A DNA stretch of 64,000 nucleotides from Amyelois transitella (GCF_032362555.1 NC_083526.1:3616001-3680000), one strand, 5' to 3'; positions 1-12,265 are shown, numbered from the stretch's first letter. The notes: generated by a model not told the origin, from the letters alone. Made by a program: numbers and translations.

Positions 1-1250
1 CTAATTTCACCAGTAAGTACTTCCATGGTATATTATTCTAGAGTTCCATAAACCATCCAAATAAATTTTCTTTCCTTTACTCAGAACTTAGTATTTGTTC
101 GCTTCGAATGGTAGGTAGTGTCACAGCTTCGCATTCTCAAACGAGAAAACACCTTTATATAAAAAAACCAAATTAATTCGGTTCGATTAGGTAAGGGGTA
201 ATCACAATTCTATAATGGTTGACGCATAATAAGCTAACAGAATGGTCAAAAAGGGACTTCATTTCATAGAGATTAATTTGGCTTGCGAATAGTTAAAAAG
301 GGGTCGAAAGATAATCATAAAAAATATGAATGGTCCATTGGCGGTGAAAAATTTTATTTAAAAAATATATTTTATGAAGAGTCTATTTCACGGTATCACC
401 TTAGTGTGGCATAATAAATTGATATCTTAGCTCCCACGGGATAAAATGAAATCTTAATTCATGGACTTCACACAATGACGACGTATGGGCACTCAGATTT
501 TTTGCATTTCTCGAATGAATGAACTTTACTTATGAATGATAATTTTTTCATTCACCTGTGCCAGAGACAAGTTGGCGACGATAAAAATTTGTATTGTAAC
601 GTTTTATTATTTATGGTTTTCGGTTTGTGAATGGACACATAGTTTGAGGAAGAAAAAACGTAAAGGACTAGAGATTTTGACCATGAATGAATTATATTAG
701 TAGGTAGTTAATGAAAAAAATATGAACTGTCATAATCATGAACAAGTTTATATACAAATTATATAACTAAAATACCAATTCTTTCTATTTAAAATGAATT
801 TTAATATATGAAATCAATTATATTATCCCAATTTCCCTCTAATTTAAAAAATCGACTGTTAGTTACGTGTCGAGTCTACCGCTCGTAGAGGAGACGTAAA
901 TAGCAAAGACATTTCACTTACTTAGGTAAGTTAGAGCGCCTTTTACGTTACAAATACTAAAAGCTTTGTCTAAATAAACGACAAATACAACACAGAATTT
1001 ACTCAAATTAGTTAAATATAAAATATACGCCACTAATTGCATCTATTAGCACATTTTCCTCGTTTTATTGATTAAGTTAACTAAATCATAGACCCCAAGA
1101 TCTCAGTTAGACCAAATTAGAAAAAAATAAAACATTTTCCATCATTTATTTATTAATTTGTTTGCGGAACTATTGATAACCTAACCAGAGACCGAACCTT
1201 TTGATGAAGCACAATCAAGCACTCAATCACGGAGTGGATTACACGAAGTG
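1..1250. other. AT-rich intergenic sequence, no gene seen
   Basis: AT-rich DNA without a convincing reading frame, splice-flanked exon or recognisable RNA gene. Stop codons are frequent on both strands. I see no repeat family here that I can name. Confidence 0.5.
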
Positions 1251-1251
1251 G

Positions 1252-1335
1252 TAGCTAAACGTGGCCTATCAGTCTTTCAAGATTGTTGGCTTTGTCTACC
1301 CTGCAAGGAATATAGACGTGATTATATGTATGAAT
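1252..1335 (-). repeat. Family A interspersed repeat, fragment
   Basis: Reverse-orientation fragment of the ~260-bp repeat that I call family A. It shows the 'gtggcc..cagtctt..gactgttggctntgtctacc' core followed by 'atatagacgtg'. The rest of the unit is missing. This family is described fully at 57765-58018. Confidence 0.7.
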
Positions 1336-1740
1336 GTTTACAAAAAGGTACAAAAATGTCTATGATTGAAAGCTTGAATATGATTTTTTCGATTTCGATA
1401 AAAATCACCTCAATACATTTTTGTCCAGTAGATCGCTTTCGTTGGAATTTTCAGTAAGTAACCTGTGTTGGACTTCGGGTAATAGGCTATTTGACAAAGT
1501 TCTAAAAACTATCTTAGGGTATTTATTTGTTTATAAGGAGCCCTACAAAAATACTTTTCTGCCTTTATTACAGCTATTTTATTAAAAAATCGAAAAAGAA
1601 AATGAAATATTCAAATATGCCGCCAAAACGCGACTTTTAGCAATATGGCGGCCATGGCATGAAGTGACGTAAATTTCGTGTAAATATCATACAAAGCTTG
1701 TTGGTGTTTCGAAAAGTTTTGATTTTCTCTTGTTTTATTT

Positions 1741-1904
1741 AACTTGTGCCACGTCATATGTGTGAAAATTATTAAAACGAGTTCCTATAAATGTTGTGCA
1801 GTGCCTCAATGCACTAATACAACAATAAAATCTCCTACGAAACTGTTTTTTTCTATGCCGATGGATTTGAATATTCGCAAGAAGTGGTTTCAGATCATGA
1901 TCTA
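1741..1904 (+). pseudogene. THAP zinc-finger domain remnant
   Basis: One frame from about 1790 reads YKCCAVPQCTNTT, a short basic stretch, then LFFSMP and RKKWFQ, and meets a stop at 1902-1904. The spacing of Cys-Cys, PxC, the F-x-x-P turn and the KKW tryptophan is that of the first half of a THAP (C2CH) DNA-binding domain, found in transposase-derived proteins. No in-frame start codon and no second half with the remaining Cys/His are seen, so this is a fragment, probably from a repeated THAP-containing element. Family assignment is from memory of the motif. Confidence 0.55.
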
Positions 1905-1970
1905 AGATCAGTGGTTACCAAGATATACCTACTTACATTGATGTTTTCACATTCCTCAGTTCGGCAGCAT

Positions 1971-2011
1971 AGAAATCTGGATTGTCTTTGAAGAAGACAA
2001 TCCAGATTTCT
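1971..2011. repeat. Perfect hairpin, 18-bp arms, 5-nt loop
   Basis: Left arm 1971-1988 and right arm 1994-2011 are exact reverse complements, with loop TGAAG between them. The arm core is AATCTGGATTGTC. It lies just downstream of the THAP remnant. Confidence 0.9.
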
Positions 2012-2529
2012 TCTTCCAACCATTATTGCGACCACTTTTGGTAGGTTTCGACTGTCAGCTTTCGCGGAATTGGTTTCCATTATTAAATACTATGTTATCT
2101 GAGTAATCCTGAGCGATCAAACACTTATAAAATCTTGAAAAATAATAGCGAACACTAAGGAACGGTACGATCGACAGTCTGTTTATGGATAATTGACGTC
2201 ATAATAGAAATAGCCAATCACGTTCGTTTTTAGTCACGTGACAGCTGCATATAAAAACCTAATTTTCTGAGACGGATTTTGTTTAAATAATGCAATATTT
2301 TTATCTCGCGTTATTACAAATCGCTCCAAAAAAATAATATAAAGACTGATGACATAAAAGAAATGTATATTTTTAATACAGTCAAATAGCCTATTAACTA
2401 CATTTTACACAAAATTTGCCGTGGAAACATATCTAAGACAGACAGACATCCGCATTTATTATATTATTAAGTGGATACCTACCAGAATAGAGAAAAACAA
2501 AAAGGCACAACTTATTTCATAAAACCTTC

Positions 2530-2700
2530 AAGGTAAAATCGTAAACACAATTTAATTCGTCTCCGCCGAAGTTGTCTCAATGGCGTCGGCGAGCGATTGT
2601 TCAGTTGCGGGTAGTCAATACATTCCGGTAGCGAGTGACGCAACGCGGCCGACGTCCTCGGTCGCCATTCAGCGCCCGTGGCGGACGTGTAATGTTGATG
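2530..2700 (+). other. GC-rich island, possible exon or promoter
   Basis: A CpG-rich patch in AT-rich surroundings. From an ATG at 2580 a frame stays open for about 44 codons (starting MASASDCSVAG) up to about 2712. Possible donors exist (GT at about 2688 and 2695) but none is strong, and I do not recognise the peptide. It could be a first exon with its promoter, or a CpG-rich regulatory element. No partner exon was found nearby. Confidence 0.25.
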
Positions 2701-2896
2701 CTGGATATTATTGCAGTTTTTAAAAACAATTTAAAATTAATTATTATAAAAAAAATTGTTACATTAAACAGATAATTTAACACAGAGTAAGTACTTAATT
2801 TATATATATACATGAAGTAAATTAAGATTTTTATATTAAACTCTTTTTAATAATAGGCTCATCAATATACAGGCGTACATAAGTTGAATTAACACA

Positions 2897-3155
2897 GACA
2901 TACATATAATCACGTCTTTGTGTCTTGCGGGGAAGACAGAGCTAACAGTCTTGAAAAGACTGATATCTGGGCCACGTTCAGCTGTTTGGCTTAATGAAAG
3001 AATTGAGATTCAAATAGTGACAGGTTTCTAGCCCATTGCCTAAAATAAGAAACCTAAGTTTATAAGCCCATCCCTTTGTCACCTTTTACGACATCCATAG
3101 GGACGTGATAGAGTGGTCCTATACTTTTTTATTGGTGCCAGGAACCACACGGCAC
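2897..3155 (+). repeat. Family A interspersed repeat, full length
   Basis: Forward copy beginning with the CATA-rich lead and 'cacgtct', including the 'cagtcttgaaaagactga' hairpin, and ending 'ggaaccacacggcac'. It is moderately diverged from the other copies. Confidence 0.85.
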
Positions 3156-4840
3156 AGTAAGTTGATATAGTTGCTTAAAAAAAGCTTTATAATGCTGAGT
3201 GTCGTTCATTTTTAAAAAGCTTTAAGTTGAAATAAGATTTTCTATTCTGAGCCTTTAAAAAAATAAGAACAAACAGCCGCTCTTTATTTTTTTTAATTTG
3301 TAATTTACATTTTAGACCATCCAAGAATCTAAATTGAAGAATACAACATAAAACCATCGCATAACACGATAAACTATAATAAAAGGCGCGTAAACAACCT
3401 TTACACTAAATTTCCTTCCTGAACAAATTCTCTTCATTACGTGAAAATTAGACTTCCATTACACCTAAATGAAGTTTCAAATAATTCGAGCGCATACAAA
3501 ACACTTTCGGGCTATTTGGCAAACGCAATTTTCCCCATCGTAACGGCACACGCTCGCATAAGTAGTAAAACTCTACATGCTAGACAAGGACAGTGATACA
3601 CCATCCCGAAATACATTCCCCGCAATAAATGTGCGGGAAAGAAAGAGACGTAGTAATAGCCGGAAATTAGCACTCGTCTATCTTTCATTTTACACCCCAA
3701 ATTTTCTTATTCCAATTTCCTTTCGCTACGAGGACCTTCATTTTACGGCAGTAACTGTTCGTTTTCGAATCAAGGGAAAATGTAACTTGAGTTTAACATA
3801 TAAGGTAGAAAATTGTTTTGGTGCATCAAGACTGTTTCAGTCGTTCTATATTTGTTGGCGTTTTAGAACACTCTGTCATTTGAAATGAGTCATTTTCTGA
3901 TAAGAATGCCCTATTGGTTGAGACGTGTGCGCCGCGAGCCGCGGCCCGATAATGCTATTTCCGAACGTAGATAGCGAATAACTTGGGTGTCGGTTTTTGC
4001 CAGTTTTAATAATAAAGTGTAGGGGAGACGGCGAGATATGGAAATGAGCGTGTGGAGAGAGGAAATTTGAATTTATACACCAGATAGTTTTTATTCACAG
4101 GGTGCTGTGATTAAAGAGTAGATTTGGCGAATATGGGTCGCTTTACATCTTTTTACGACGATATAAACCAAATTAATAATGCGTGAAAATATTTCTTCTG
4201 TGTCAGGTCAGGTAGCTGAGCAAAGGTGCCGATTGATTTTGGCGTGGGAATGGAAGTGCGATATGTGGGTTGGTGTATGTTACCTTCGAGTCATTTGCTC
4301 TGAAAGTAATGTGTAATGTGATGTATCGCTGCGGTCAATATAATCAATTTGACCGTTTTGTAGTGTAGTGACTAGTAAGTAATGTGGGAATTGAAGAAGT
4401 GCATCAAATATATTTTTTTTTGCAAACAGGTTTGTTCGTTTGTTTGTAATATCTTTATTGAACAGAAATATACACAGTTACATAAATAGTACATAGTTAT
4501 AAAAGAAATAAAGCACTTGCAATGGCGGACTTATCCCATGGAGGTCAGATTCATGTTAATACGAATACCATCCATAAAAATGTGATTATACCTAGCTACT
4601 CACTCATGGCACTACTTATAAAAAGTGTGTAAGTATATTGTATCTAAAAGAATTGATGACCATCTATGAAATAGATAACAGCCTGAATAGCCTGATAAGA
4701 ATTTCTGAAAATCCCTTAAAAATGCAGCCCTGGGCAAAAATAGATGTGCACTCTTAATGAGGATGTTTCCAAAATATTATTAAGTATGTGGTACTTAGGC
4801 ACTTCATAAAAAAATCGTAAGTATCTTTACTTTAAACTAG
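3156..4840. other. Intergenic sequence with small CpG-rich patch
   Basis: No gene is recognised. Around 3930-3950 there is a short GC-rich patch (gccgcgagccgcggcccg). An open frame at 3577-3888 has no family signature or splice context and is treated as chance. Confidence 0.4.
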
Positions 4841-4844
4841 CTTT

Positions 4845-5006
4845 TGCCTGTGACTTCGGCCAGATGGTTATGTTCTTGGGCTTGGGCTTCTCAAGGTCAA
4901 CTCTATCTCTGTACCAAATTTCATCAAAATCGGTTCAGTGGATAAGGAGTAAAAGTGTAACAGACGGACGGGTTACTTTCGCTTTTATAATATTAGTAGG
5001 GTTGAT
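4845..5006 (+). repeat. Degenerate non-LTR-type repeat tail (family C)
   Basis: Contains 'tcatcaaaatcggttcagtgg' and 'ataatattagta', phrases that recur in several places in this window (25.7, 46.1, 47.9 and 57.0 kb) and are typical of old lepidopteran RTE-like 3' ends. Exact borders are not resolved. Confidence 0.45.
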
Positions 5007-7290
5007 CCTTCAGTGAAAGTTATTTCTCAGCCTTATGTAGCATTTTAGCATTGACAGCAACCTTTCGGGCATTATTAATCGATAGCCACGATACAAAACA
5101 ATGAAGTTTACAATAAATAACCACAAAAGTTCAGAAATTACTTACTTTACAAAAAACAAAAGCTGCACATGCACATTTAACAGCATTAATTTATTTAATG
5201 AGATGAAAACAAATGCTATCAAATTAAAATTCTCTCCGATAAAAAGGCAGACATAGCAATTAATTCAAATCGATTTCCACTTAAACAAACCCTCGCCGTG
5301 AACGATCAGAATTTCAAATTCGACTTCCAGAAAACGCAGCCAGAATGGTGTAAAGGTTCTTTTTTGATTCCAATATGCCATTTAAACGAAACGCGCCAAA
5401 AGAAATAATAGTTGCAGCCCAGTTAGGTTGGCCAGCCTGATGCTATCTTGGCAGTTGGCACACCTGACCGACGCTAATTGGACAATAAATCAATTCTTCC
5501 CCGCTTCTTATTGGCGAATCGTGGCATTCCAATATTGAAAATTTGGCCGCGCGATATTGACAACATGATAAAAAACAATAGGGGGCTATCTTTTTCTTTT
5601 GTGTTCATCTCAGGATCCCGGTTCCTATTAAGGCTCGATCGTTTTATGTTTTGTTTGTGTCCAACCAATGTCTTATCGGCAAGACAATTTGTTTTTAGAA
5701 CCTCGTTATTGAATTATTAATATTTATATTTTGTACAAATTTTATTTGATGTGACAGTTACAAATCAAAATGTATCGATCGAATGTAATTTTGGTATTTT
5801 TTATTCCACTTTATCAGCATTCTGCGAAGACAACCAGATTTTTTAATTAAACATTGAGTACTATAAAAGAAGGAAATAGCATTAATGCGGCGAGTGCGCG
5901 GGCGTCATCCATTTTAGAGTTATTAACAAAACGGAACGCGCGCCCGGCTAATCTGGGCGCGCTTGGAGCGTAATTAAATTCTGAGAACAAGCGAGCTATT
6001 AAAGCGAAACGGTAGCGCGACGCCCATTACAAAACGGAACGTGAATAATTATTTCGTTCCCGCCTTTTTTACTTTTTCCCAGTTCGATTTTCGAAAGCCC
6101 GCGTTAATGTGGCGTCGCTGCCCTTTGGCACGAAGCTCCGTGAACAATGTTCTCGTAAAATCTTATTCAATTACTGGAAGCATTCACTTAATAAACTGAT
6201 AACGATTTTATTTTAGTTAATCATTTTTAAGGATTTTTGAGTGGGACGGAGGGTTTGCGTTTTTAATTAAAAGGATATTTATAACTTTATTAATAGAGCT
6301 TTTTAATAAGTTACCGTAGTTTAAGTACGTTGTAAGTTTAGTAAATAGAATTAACCTACTAAATCACTTCACTTAAACACATGCTTTATAAAAGAATATC
6401 TAAAACAATTGAAAAAAAAAACAAAACATACCTAAATAATAAAATCACTTGTAACTATCTGTCAGCATGATTAATCGACGCGTTTACAAACTATTTGTAA
6501 GTAGCTGCTCACAAAACATAACCATTACTTTGATTTAAACGTACCTCTTTATCAGACACCGTAAGTCGGGAGCTTATTATAACATCCGAATTGTATATCA
6601 TCATGCCCAGATGACGCGAGGCGATACGGGCGCCAAACTTATGTCATATGTCAAAATATATGTTAACAGAACGGCCGATGAGGCAGCCTGATACCATGCT
6701 TTGAATATTTTAAGGCTGTCTCACAGTGAGAGGAGCTTTAATAATCAGATATTATTGCTATATGACCATATATTCTGCATAGACAAGCTTTTAAAAGATT
6801 GTGGATGAAGCCTAAGCTACTTGTGCGACGATAAGTCTAATCATTATGTTGAATATGGTTTTATTTTTTATTAAAAATATTTATTTGGTGTTAAATGTAC
6901 CTATTTAGAAATGTAGCCAATAGTCAACTGTAGTTGTGAAGCTAGTCATTGAAGTGGGAATTATAAATATGAAAAATTGAATCCCATATTGTACTGAAAC
7001 CGAAAATGAGGGCAAAATACTTAAACACAAATTTTTGCGCAGTTAAAATAAAGGTATCAAATTCATTAAAGAATTGATATGCAAGATGAAAACAAAACAA
7101 ACTATAAAAGAATGGTGTTACAGTTATCACTGTCACTTTCACATTACCTACCACATATATAAGTGGATTTTATAATTTTCAAATTCTATGGAATCAGTAG
7201 TAGACTAAAATACCTACTTATTGAAAGCTATATTTATTAAGTCAAATAAAGATAATATCGTTGCAGTGTATGCCAGCCTTAACAAATATG
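5007..7290. other. Intergenic sequence with GC-rich island at 5885-6130
   Basis: Mostly AT-rich without a supported gene. At 5885-6130 the base composition rises sharply (gcgcgggcgtcatcc, gcgcgcccgg, gggcgcgc, gtagcgcgacgccc), the look of a promoter or conserved non-coding element. Overlapping open frames at 5474-5720 run on both strands and show no motif. Confidence 0.4.
5938..5962. repeat. Short GC hairpin in GC island
   Basis: GCGCGCCC and GGGCGCGC form perfect 8-bp arms around a 9-nt loop (ggctaatct) that contains the homeodomain core TAAT. It sits inside the GC-rich island. Confidence 0.7.
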
Positions 7291-7713
7291 ACAAGCTATG
7301 CCTGTCATTTGACATTGTTTATACACAGTTAATGGCACTCCTCATTTGAATGCGTTGGTGGTCCGCTATGAAAAAGCTGGCTGCTTTTTGTAGCTGAAAA
7401 CACAAGCAATCTGAAAAACTTCTACTAACTCTGCATTGGGTAATGATTTGAGTTGACAAGCTTTTTTCTGCGTCTTCACTGTCACCTAATGTGGGTACAA
7501 CAAAATTTTATAATAAAAAATAAATAAACAGGACGGCAGATTGACCGTGGAATCTATTATAGGGGTGATGTTTTCGTGATGCATCTAATATGCGATGGAG
7601 TAAAAATTTATAGTTGCAAATCTTACTTATTGTTCCCAAAGGCTATATTACTTATTACACTAAAATAGCAATAAAAACAAAAAAGGCATTAAATAATAGG
7701 ATTTAAATAAAAA

Positions 7714-7716
<3 letters not shown>

Positions 7717-7811
<95 letters not shown>
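7717..7811. repeat. (AT)n microsatellite
   Basis: An uninterrupted AT dinucleotide run of about 95 bases. It ends 45 bases before the LTR element at 7857. Confidence 0.98.
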
Positions 7812-7812
<1 letters not shown>

Positions 7813-7856
7813 GTATCACGTATTCACGATTTTATCCCTTACGATACAGACAGACT

Positions 7857-9932
7857 TGTGGCGACATCTCTACGCCACTCGTCACAACATCCAATCTCAC
7901 AACTACTGTCAATCATCGCGAAGAAATTGACGCGCTTAACCAATAGCAGCGAAGAACCCAAATCGCGATTTCAGAGATTTCAAGGATTGGAGCTATATAT
8001 ACAACCTCCGACTCAACATCGTCGGAAAGCTGTCGGAGGCCCAAGTGCCACCAAGAATGGTCAGGGTTTTGGCCTCCTTCCTCACCGATCGCCGAGTTCA
8101 CGTCGCAGTGGAAGACGCCGTCTCCTCCGTGCGCCCTGTGCGCGCGGGAGTTCCGCAAGGCAGCTGTCTGACCCCGGCCTGCTACGCCGCGTTCACCGAT
8201 GACATCCCTGCCGTCGGCCAGCTAGCTGGAGCTAGCGCTGTACGCTGACGATGCGGCGTACTACGCGTCGTCCATACGCCCGCTGTACGCCGCCAAGAGG
8301 CTGCAGCCCACACTCGAGGCTCTGCCGGGCTGGCTCTCCAAATGGAGGCTCTCGGTGAACGTCGGCAAGACCCAAGCGATCGATCATGACGGGGACAAGA
8401 CCCCACCCGCCTCCACTGCGACTGCTCGGCGAACCGGTGCCGTGGCGGCCACACGTCAAATATCTGGGAGTTACCATTGACCGGCGTCTCACGTTCAAGA
8501 AGCACGTGGGAGACGTCGTCGCGAACACCAAGGCAGCGAGAGGGAAGCTTCACGGAGTCCTCTCCTCCAGCCTCCCCCTGAGGACGAAGCTCGGGATCTA
8601 CCGAGCATATGTCAGATCCCGCCTCACGTACGCGGCCCCGGCGTGGTACGCCTACTGCTCTGAGACCAACAGAAGTAGACTCAGAGCCCAGGAGAACCTC
8701 AGTCTCAGAGCAGTCGTCGGCGCCCCGCGGTACGTGAGGAACTCGACGATCCTCAGGGACCTGAAGTGGGAGGGCCTTGACGACTTTGTGGCCAGGCTGG
8801 CCACGAAGATGTTCGAGAGGGCGGACGCATCTGCACATGAACACCTGCGCGGCATCGCGCCACTCCATGCCCGCCCTCCGGACCGTCGCGTGAAGCCCTC
8901 ACCTCGCTGCCTTGCGGCAGACGTCGTCGCCCAGTGATGACGCCGCCGCCGATGGGAACTCCCAGAAGACAGAAGAAGAAGAAGATCCAGGCCGCCACGG
9001 CCGCCCCACTGACCTGCCTACAGCTGTAGGCAGCGATGAAGCCAACGAAGAGGGTCAAAAACCCTGACCGTTTGCTCCAACTCCTACACAAGGAGTTTGG
9101 GAGGACTACACGACCGATCGTCGGAGCCGCGGTTCCCCAGGCATAACACCTAGCCTGGCGGAAGATCTTCCCTTTGGTGGCGGTCGAGCCGAATCATCGC
9201 TCCCGCTACATTGGTGACCCCGACGTGATTGGAAGCAACCTTCATCATCAACTCTCCAATCCTCAGTATCACTCCTCACTCTGCAAGCAGTCTCACAGCA
9301 AGCCAGCAACTGGGTATCGCAGCAGGTCCATCGCAGCCAACTCAACAAGCTTCCTGGTCCTGTCTCCACCCGCACTTACTCTCATCGTCTTCAGCGACCG
9401 ACGCATCTACTGCAGCCCACGCCTGGATCTCTTTGACGGCCGCTCTTCTCTCCAGCGTGGCAGCTCTGCATGAATCTACCGGCGCCAACAAGTCGACTTC
9501 GCTCTCTACCGTCTCGACTCACCGCAGACTACGAGCAACGCAACGGCTCACTCCTGACTCACTAGGACTTCGAGCTACTTCCGACTCACTGGAAGACAAC
9601 TGGCACTTGCAAGCTACTGAAGCACAGATTGCACAGCAAGATCAAGACTTCAGACCTCCGGTCTTGGGGGGGAGTACTGTGGCGACATCTCTACGCCACT
9701 CGTCACAACATCCAATCTCACAACTACTGTCAATCATCGCGAAGAAATTGACGCGCTTAACCAATAGCAGCGAAGAACCCAAATCGCGATTTCAGAGATT
9801 TCAAGGATTGGAGCTATATATACAACCTCCGACTCAACATCGTCGGAGCCGCGGTTCCCCAGGCATAACACCTAGCCTGGCGGAAGATCTTCCCTTTGGT
9901 GGCGGTCGAGCCGAATCATCGCTCCCGCTACA
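7857..9932 (+). mobile_element. Small non-autonomous LTR retrotransposon with nested LINE
   Basis: Two copies of a 255-bp LTR (TGTGGCGACATC...CCCGCTACA) bracket a short internal region at 9211-9677. The right LTR is 9678-9932. The left LTR is 7857-9210 and is split by a LINE insertion. Both ends are flanked by the 4-bp target duplication GACT (7853-7856 and 9933-9936). Directly after the left LTR, 'ttggtgaccccgacgtg' looks like a tRNA primer-binding site, and 'cttggggggggag' just before the right LTR is the polypurine tract. The ~467-bp interior has no gag or pol motif, although a frame from 9229 stays open for 237 codons into the LTR. This is TRIM-like or a Ty3-type deletion derivative that must use enzymes from elsewhere. 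Confidence 0.88.
8026..9116 (+). mobile_element. 5'-truncated Jockey-like LINE inside LTR
   Basis: Inserted in the left LTR with an 8-bp target duplication ATCGTCGG (8018-8025 and 9117-9124). Removing it restores a 255-bp LTR, exactly the length of the right one. It encodes the C-terminal half of a non-LTR reverse transcriptase: GVPQGS (~8150), YADD (~8241), then WLSKWRLSVNVGKT and VKYLGVTID (~8455), and the usual basic/Trp-rich C-terminal region ending at a TGA at 8935-8937. The frame shifts twice (8045 frame, then YADD frame, then the 8386 frame), so it is dead. It ends with an A/G-rich 3' UTR. Confidence 0.85.
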
Positions 9933-9936
9933 GACT

Positions 9937-10847
9937 CAATAAACACGAGACTTAAAGTTCAAAGTGATATAGGTAGGTACGATAGCTCCTAGATAATAAA
10001 AAAAATATCTAGTTTCATTCAATTTAGTTCACACCAAGTCTTAATAGCCTACCTTATAATAAATACCTAAGTTACTAGAGAAACATTTAAAAAATGAAAT
10101 AAGTCTAGATAGTATCTACCAACCAAAGATTTTTTTTCGCTCAATTCGACATGCTGCTTTTTCCAAGGAGGATTTGTTACCACTAACGCCATCTGTCGTA
10201 TTATTGTGATGGCGGGCCGCGCAATGCAAATCGTTCCGAAATTGCAGCAGAGAAAAAACGCAATCGGAAAAATCTGGCAGGTGTTCACTTCTCATTAGGT
10301 CCTTGTACGCACCTGCCTTCGCAATCTGCACGTATTACATTTTCACGAGCCGACCTTTCTAGATAAATTATTCTGTTCGTATGTAGGTAAGTAGAACTAA
10401 TTAACGTGAAATTGAAACTTACACTACCTGCCTACGCCCTACACTGCTACATGGTTATCGATGCATAATAATTATCATTACGTGAAAGGCCTTAGTACTA
10501 AAAAAATTTAAAAGTCATCGTTTTTTAGAATAAATGAATATACCTATTGATAAACATAACATAGGGACTACAAAGTACTCAAATAAATTTAATTTTGTAA
10601 AACCACCTACTAAAACATACAGTAGGCCTGCTGCAGTCTACATTAATTTGAGTGCTAATCGATACTCTTATGGTGAAGTAAAAACAGTGAGAAAACCTGC
10701 CATGATACAATTATAGATATGTCTGAAATGACTGACGTGTCGCCTTCTTGCAATGCAGGAAATTGTAAAATTAGTTACCTACAAAATGGAATAAAAAACG
10801 TTACGGTAAGACTACACATTTACATAACAGTCCTTATACATAAGAAC
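9937..10847. other. Intergenic sequence, no gene seen
   Basis: AT-rich, with one GC-richer patch at about 10200-10240 that contains the octamer-like ATGCAAAT. Open frames at 10067-10331 and 10534-10913 carry no motif. Confidence 0.4.
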
Positions 10848-10990
10848 ATACAGTCATATAATCACGTTTTTATCCCTTACGGGTTAGACAAAGCCACCGT
10901 ACGAAAAGTCTGAAAGACCACGTTCATGTCGTGTCACTATTTGAGTCTCAATGCCTTTGCCAGTTGCCTGCCAGTCACCTAAAAAAAGAA
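10848..10990 (+). repeat. Family A interspersed repeat, partial
   Basis: Forward copy covering the 'cacgtttttatcccttacggg' start through the 'gccagtcacctaaaa' middle. The second half is lost and the copy is quite diverged. Confidence 0.65.
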
Positions 10991-11862
10991 TATTAGTTTT
11001 GAATTATTTCGAATTCTATGATGTTCTCTTACATTTCCATACAAAATCTCTAGCATGAGGTCTTTTTTATCATAACTCTAAAATATAAATAAAGGCACGA
11101 GACACCGGCTATCGAATATGATGGATTGGTTTCTACCATTAGAGTAAGATCCCAGAGCCGTAAGACACAACTTATTTTCTAAAGAATGGATCTTTCGATT
11201 CTCAGTAGTCTTTCATGTACTTTTAATACCTGCATGTTTGTGAGACTTGCCCAGTGACACCTGCGCAGGTACCAGGCGAGAAAGGTAACTAAAAATCACA
11301 GTTACTTAACTTAAATTTTTATGACTGATTTTTATATATATTTTATAGACTATTACTCTGAAGTCATATCAGAGAAGTCAGACGCTTTTCATGCGCCAGA
11401 ACTTTTGTCAGACGCTTTAAAGTTCTATCAAAAAAAAATTAACTTAATTTATTTTTAAATGTCTGACTTTTATATATGTTATTCAGATAACTATTACAAA
11501 GTTGTATTAAATCAGTCAGACAGTTTGTAATGACCAAACACCCCTTAAACACAAGAATTACTCAGCCTCGAGTATGAGCGCGATAGCACAATGCGCATGC
11601 GCGTCAGAGTAAAATATCTAATATTTGAAAAGTACTTACTGTTTTCAATTTCATATTTTTGCATATCTATTCAAATACGATGAAATTTATAATTAAAATA
11701 ATAATTAATCATTTTTAAAATAATATAATATATTGCATATAAATAGGGGAAAATGAATTTTTTTGTAGCAATAGCCTTTCAAAAAGAATGATTTTTAATT
11801 TATTTAAAAAAATATATCTATTATAATAATTTCAATAAAAAAATAATTAATTATGATTAATC

Positions 11863-12010
11863 AATTGAATAATTATTTTATTGTCTCTTTATCATCTTCA
11901 TCATCAAAATAATCATTTGAATTTTCATCATTTATTAAATCTCAATACTGTCCACTCAAGTCATCGTCCTCATCATCAGTTAGATTGTCGTTGCTGGCAG
12001 AATATTCCGT
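11863..12010 (-). pseudogene. Acid-rich reading-frame remnant in fold-back centre
   Basis: The minus-strand frame from 12010 reads TEYSASNDNLTDDEDDD, has one internal stop, then continues with NDENSNDYFDDEDDKE to a second stop near 11863. The dense Asp/Glu tail resembles the acidic ends of many transposon-encoded proteins, but no catalytic motif remains, so the source is unknown. Confidence 0.3.
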
Positions 12011-12076
12011 AAAAATAAAATCATAAACAATTAAAAAATAGTATAGTTATAGTAAACCTATAACATATAAATATAA

Positions 12077-12265
12077 GTGAAAGGCGACTAAGGGATAGAC
12101 TTACAAACTTGGGATTCTTTTTTAGGCGATGGGCGAGCAACCTATCACTATTTGAATCTCAATTCTATTATTAAGCCAAATAGCTGAACGTGGCCATTTA
12201 GTCTTTTCAAGACTGTTGGCTCTGTCTTCTTCGCAAGGGATATAGACGTGACCATATGTATGTAG
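12077..12265 (-). repeat. Family A interspersed repeat, partial
   Basis: Reverse copy running from 'aaaggcgactaaggg' to 'agggatatagacgtgacc', in the centre of the fold-back element. The 'ccgggaaccacacggcac' end is missing. Confidence 0.8.

Noticed and set aside
3577-3888. 103-codon plus-strand frame
   Set aside because: No motif, no splice context, and an overlapping open frame on the other strand.
7717-7811. CRISPR-like or other spaced repeat
   Set aside because: A pure AT dinucleotide run without spacers. No CRISPR array is present, as expected for animal DNA.
8182-8868. Long minus-strand open frame of 228 codons
   Set aside because: It is the antisense shadow of the GC-rich Jockey-like reverse transcriptase; the plus strand carries GVPQGS and YADD.
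9229-9942. 237-codon open frame in the small LTR element
   Set aside because: Low-complexity Ser/Thr/Ala/Leu peptide with no gag or pol motif that runs into the LTR. Openness is explained by GC-rich sequence.
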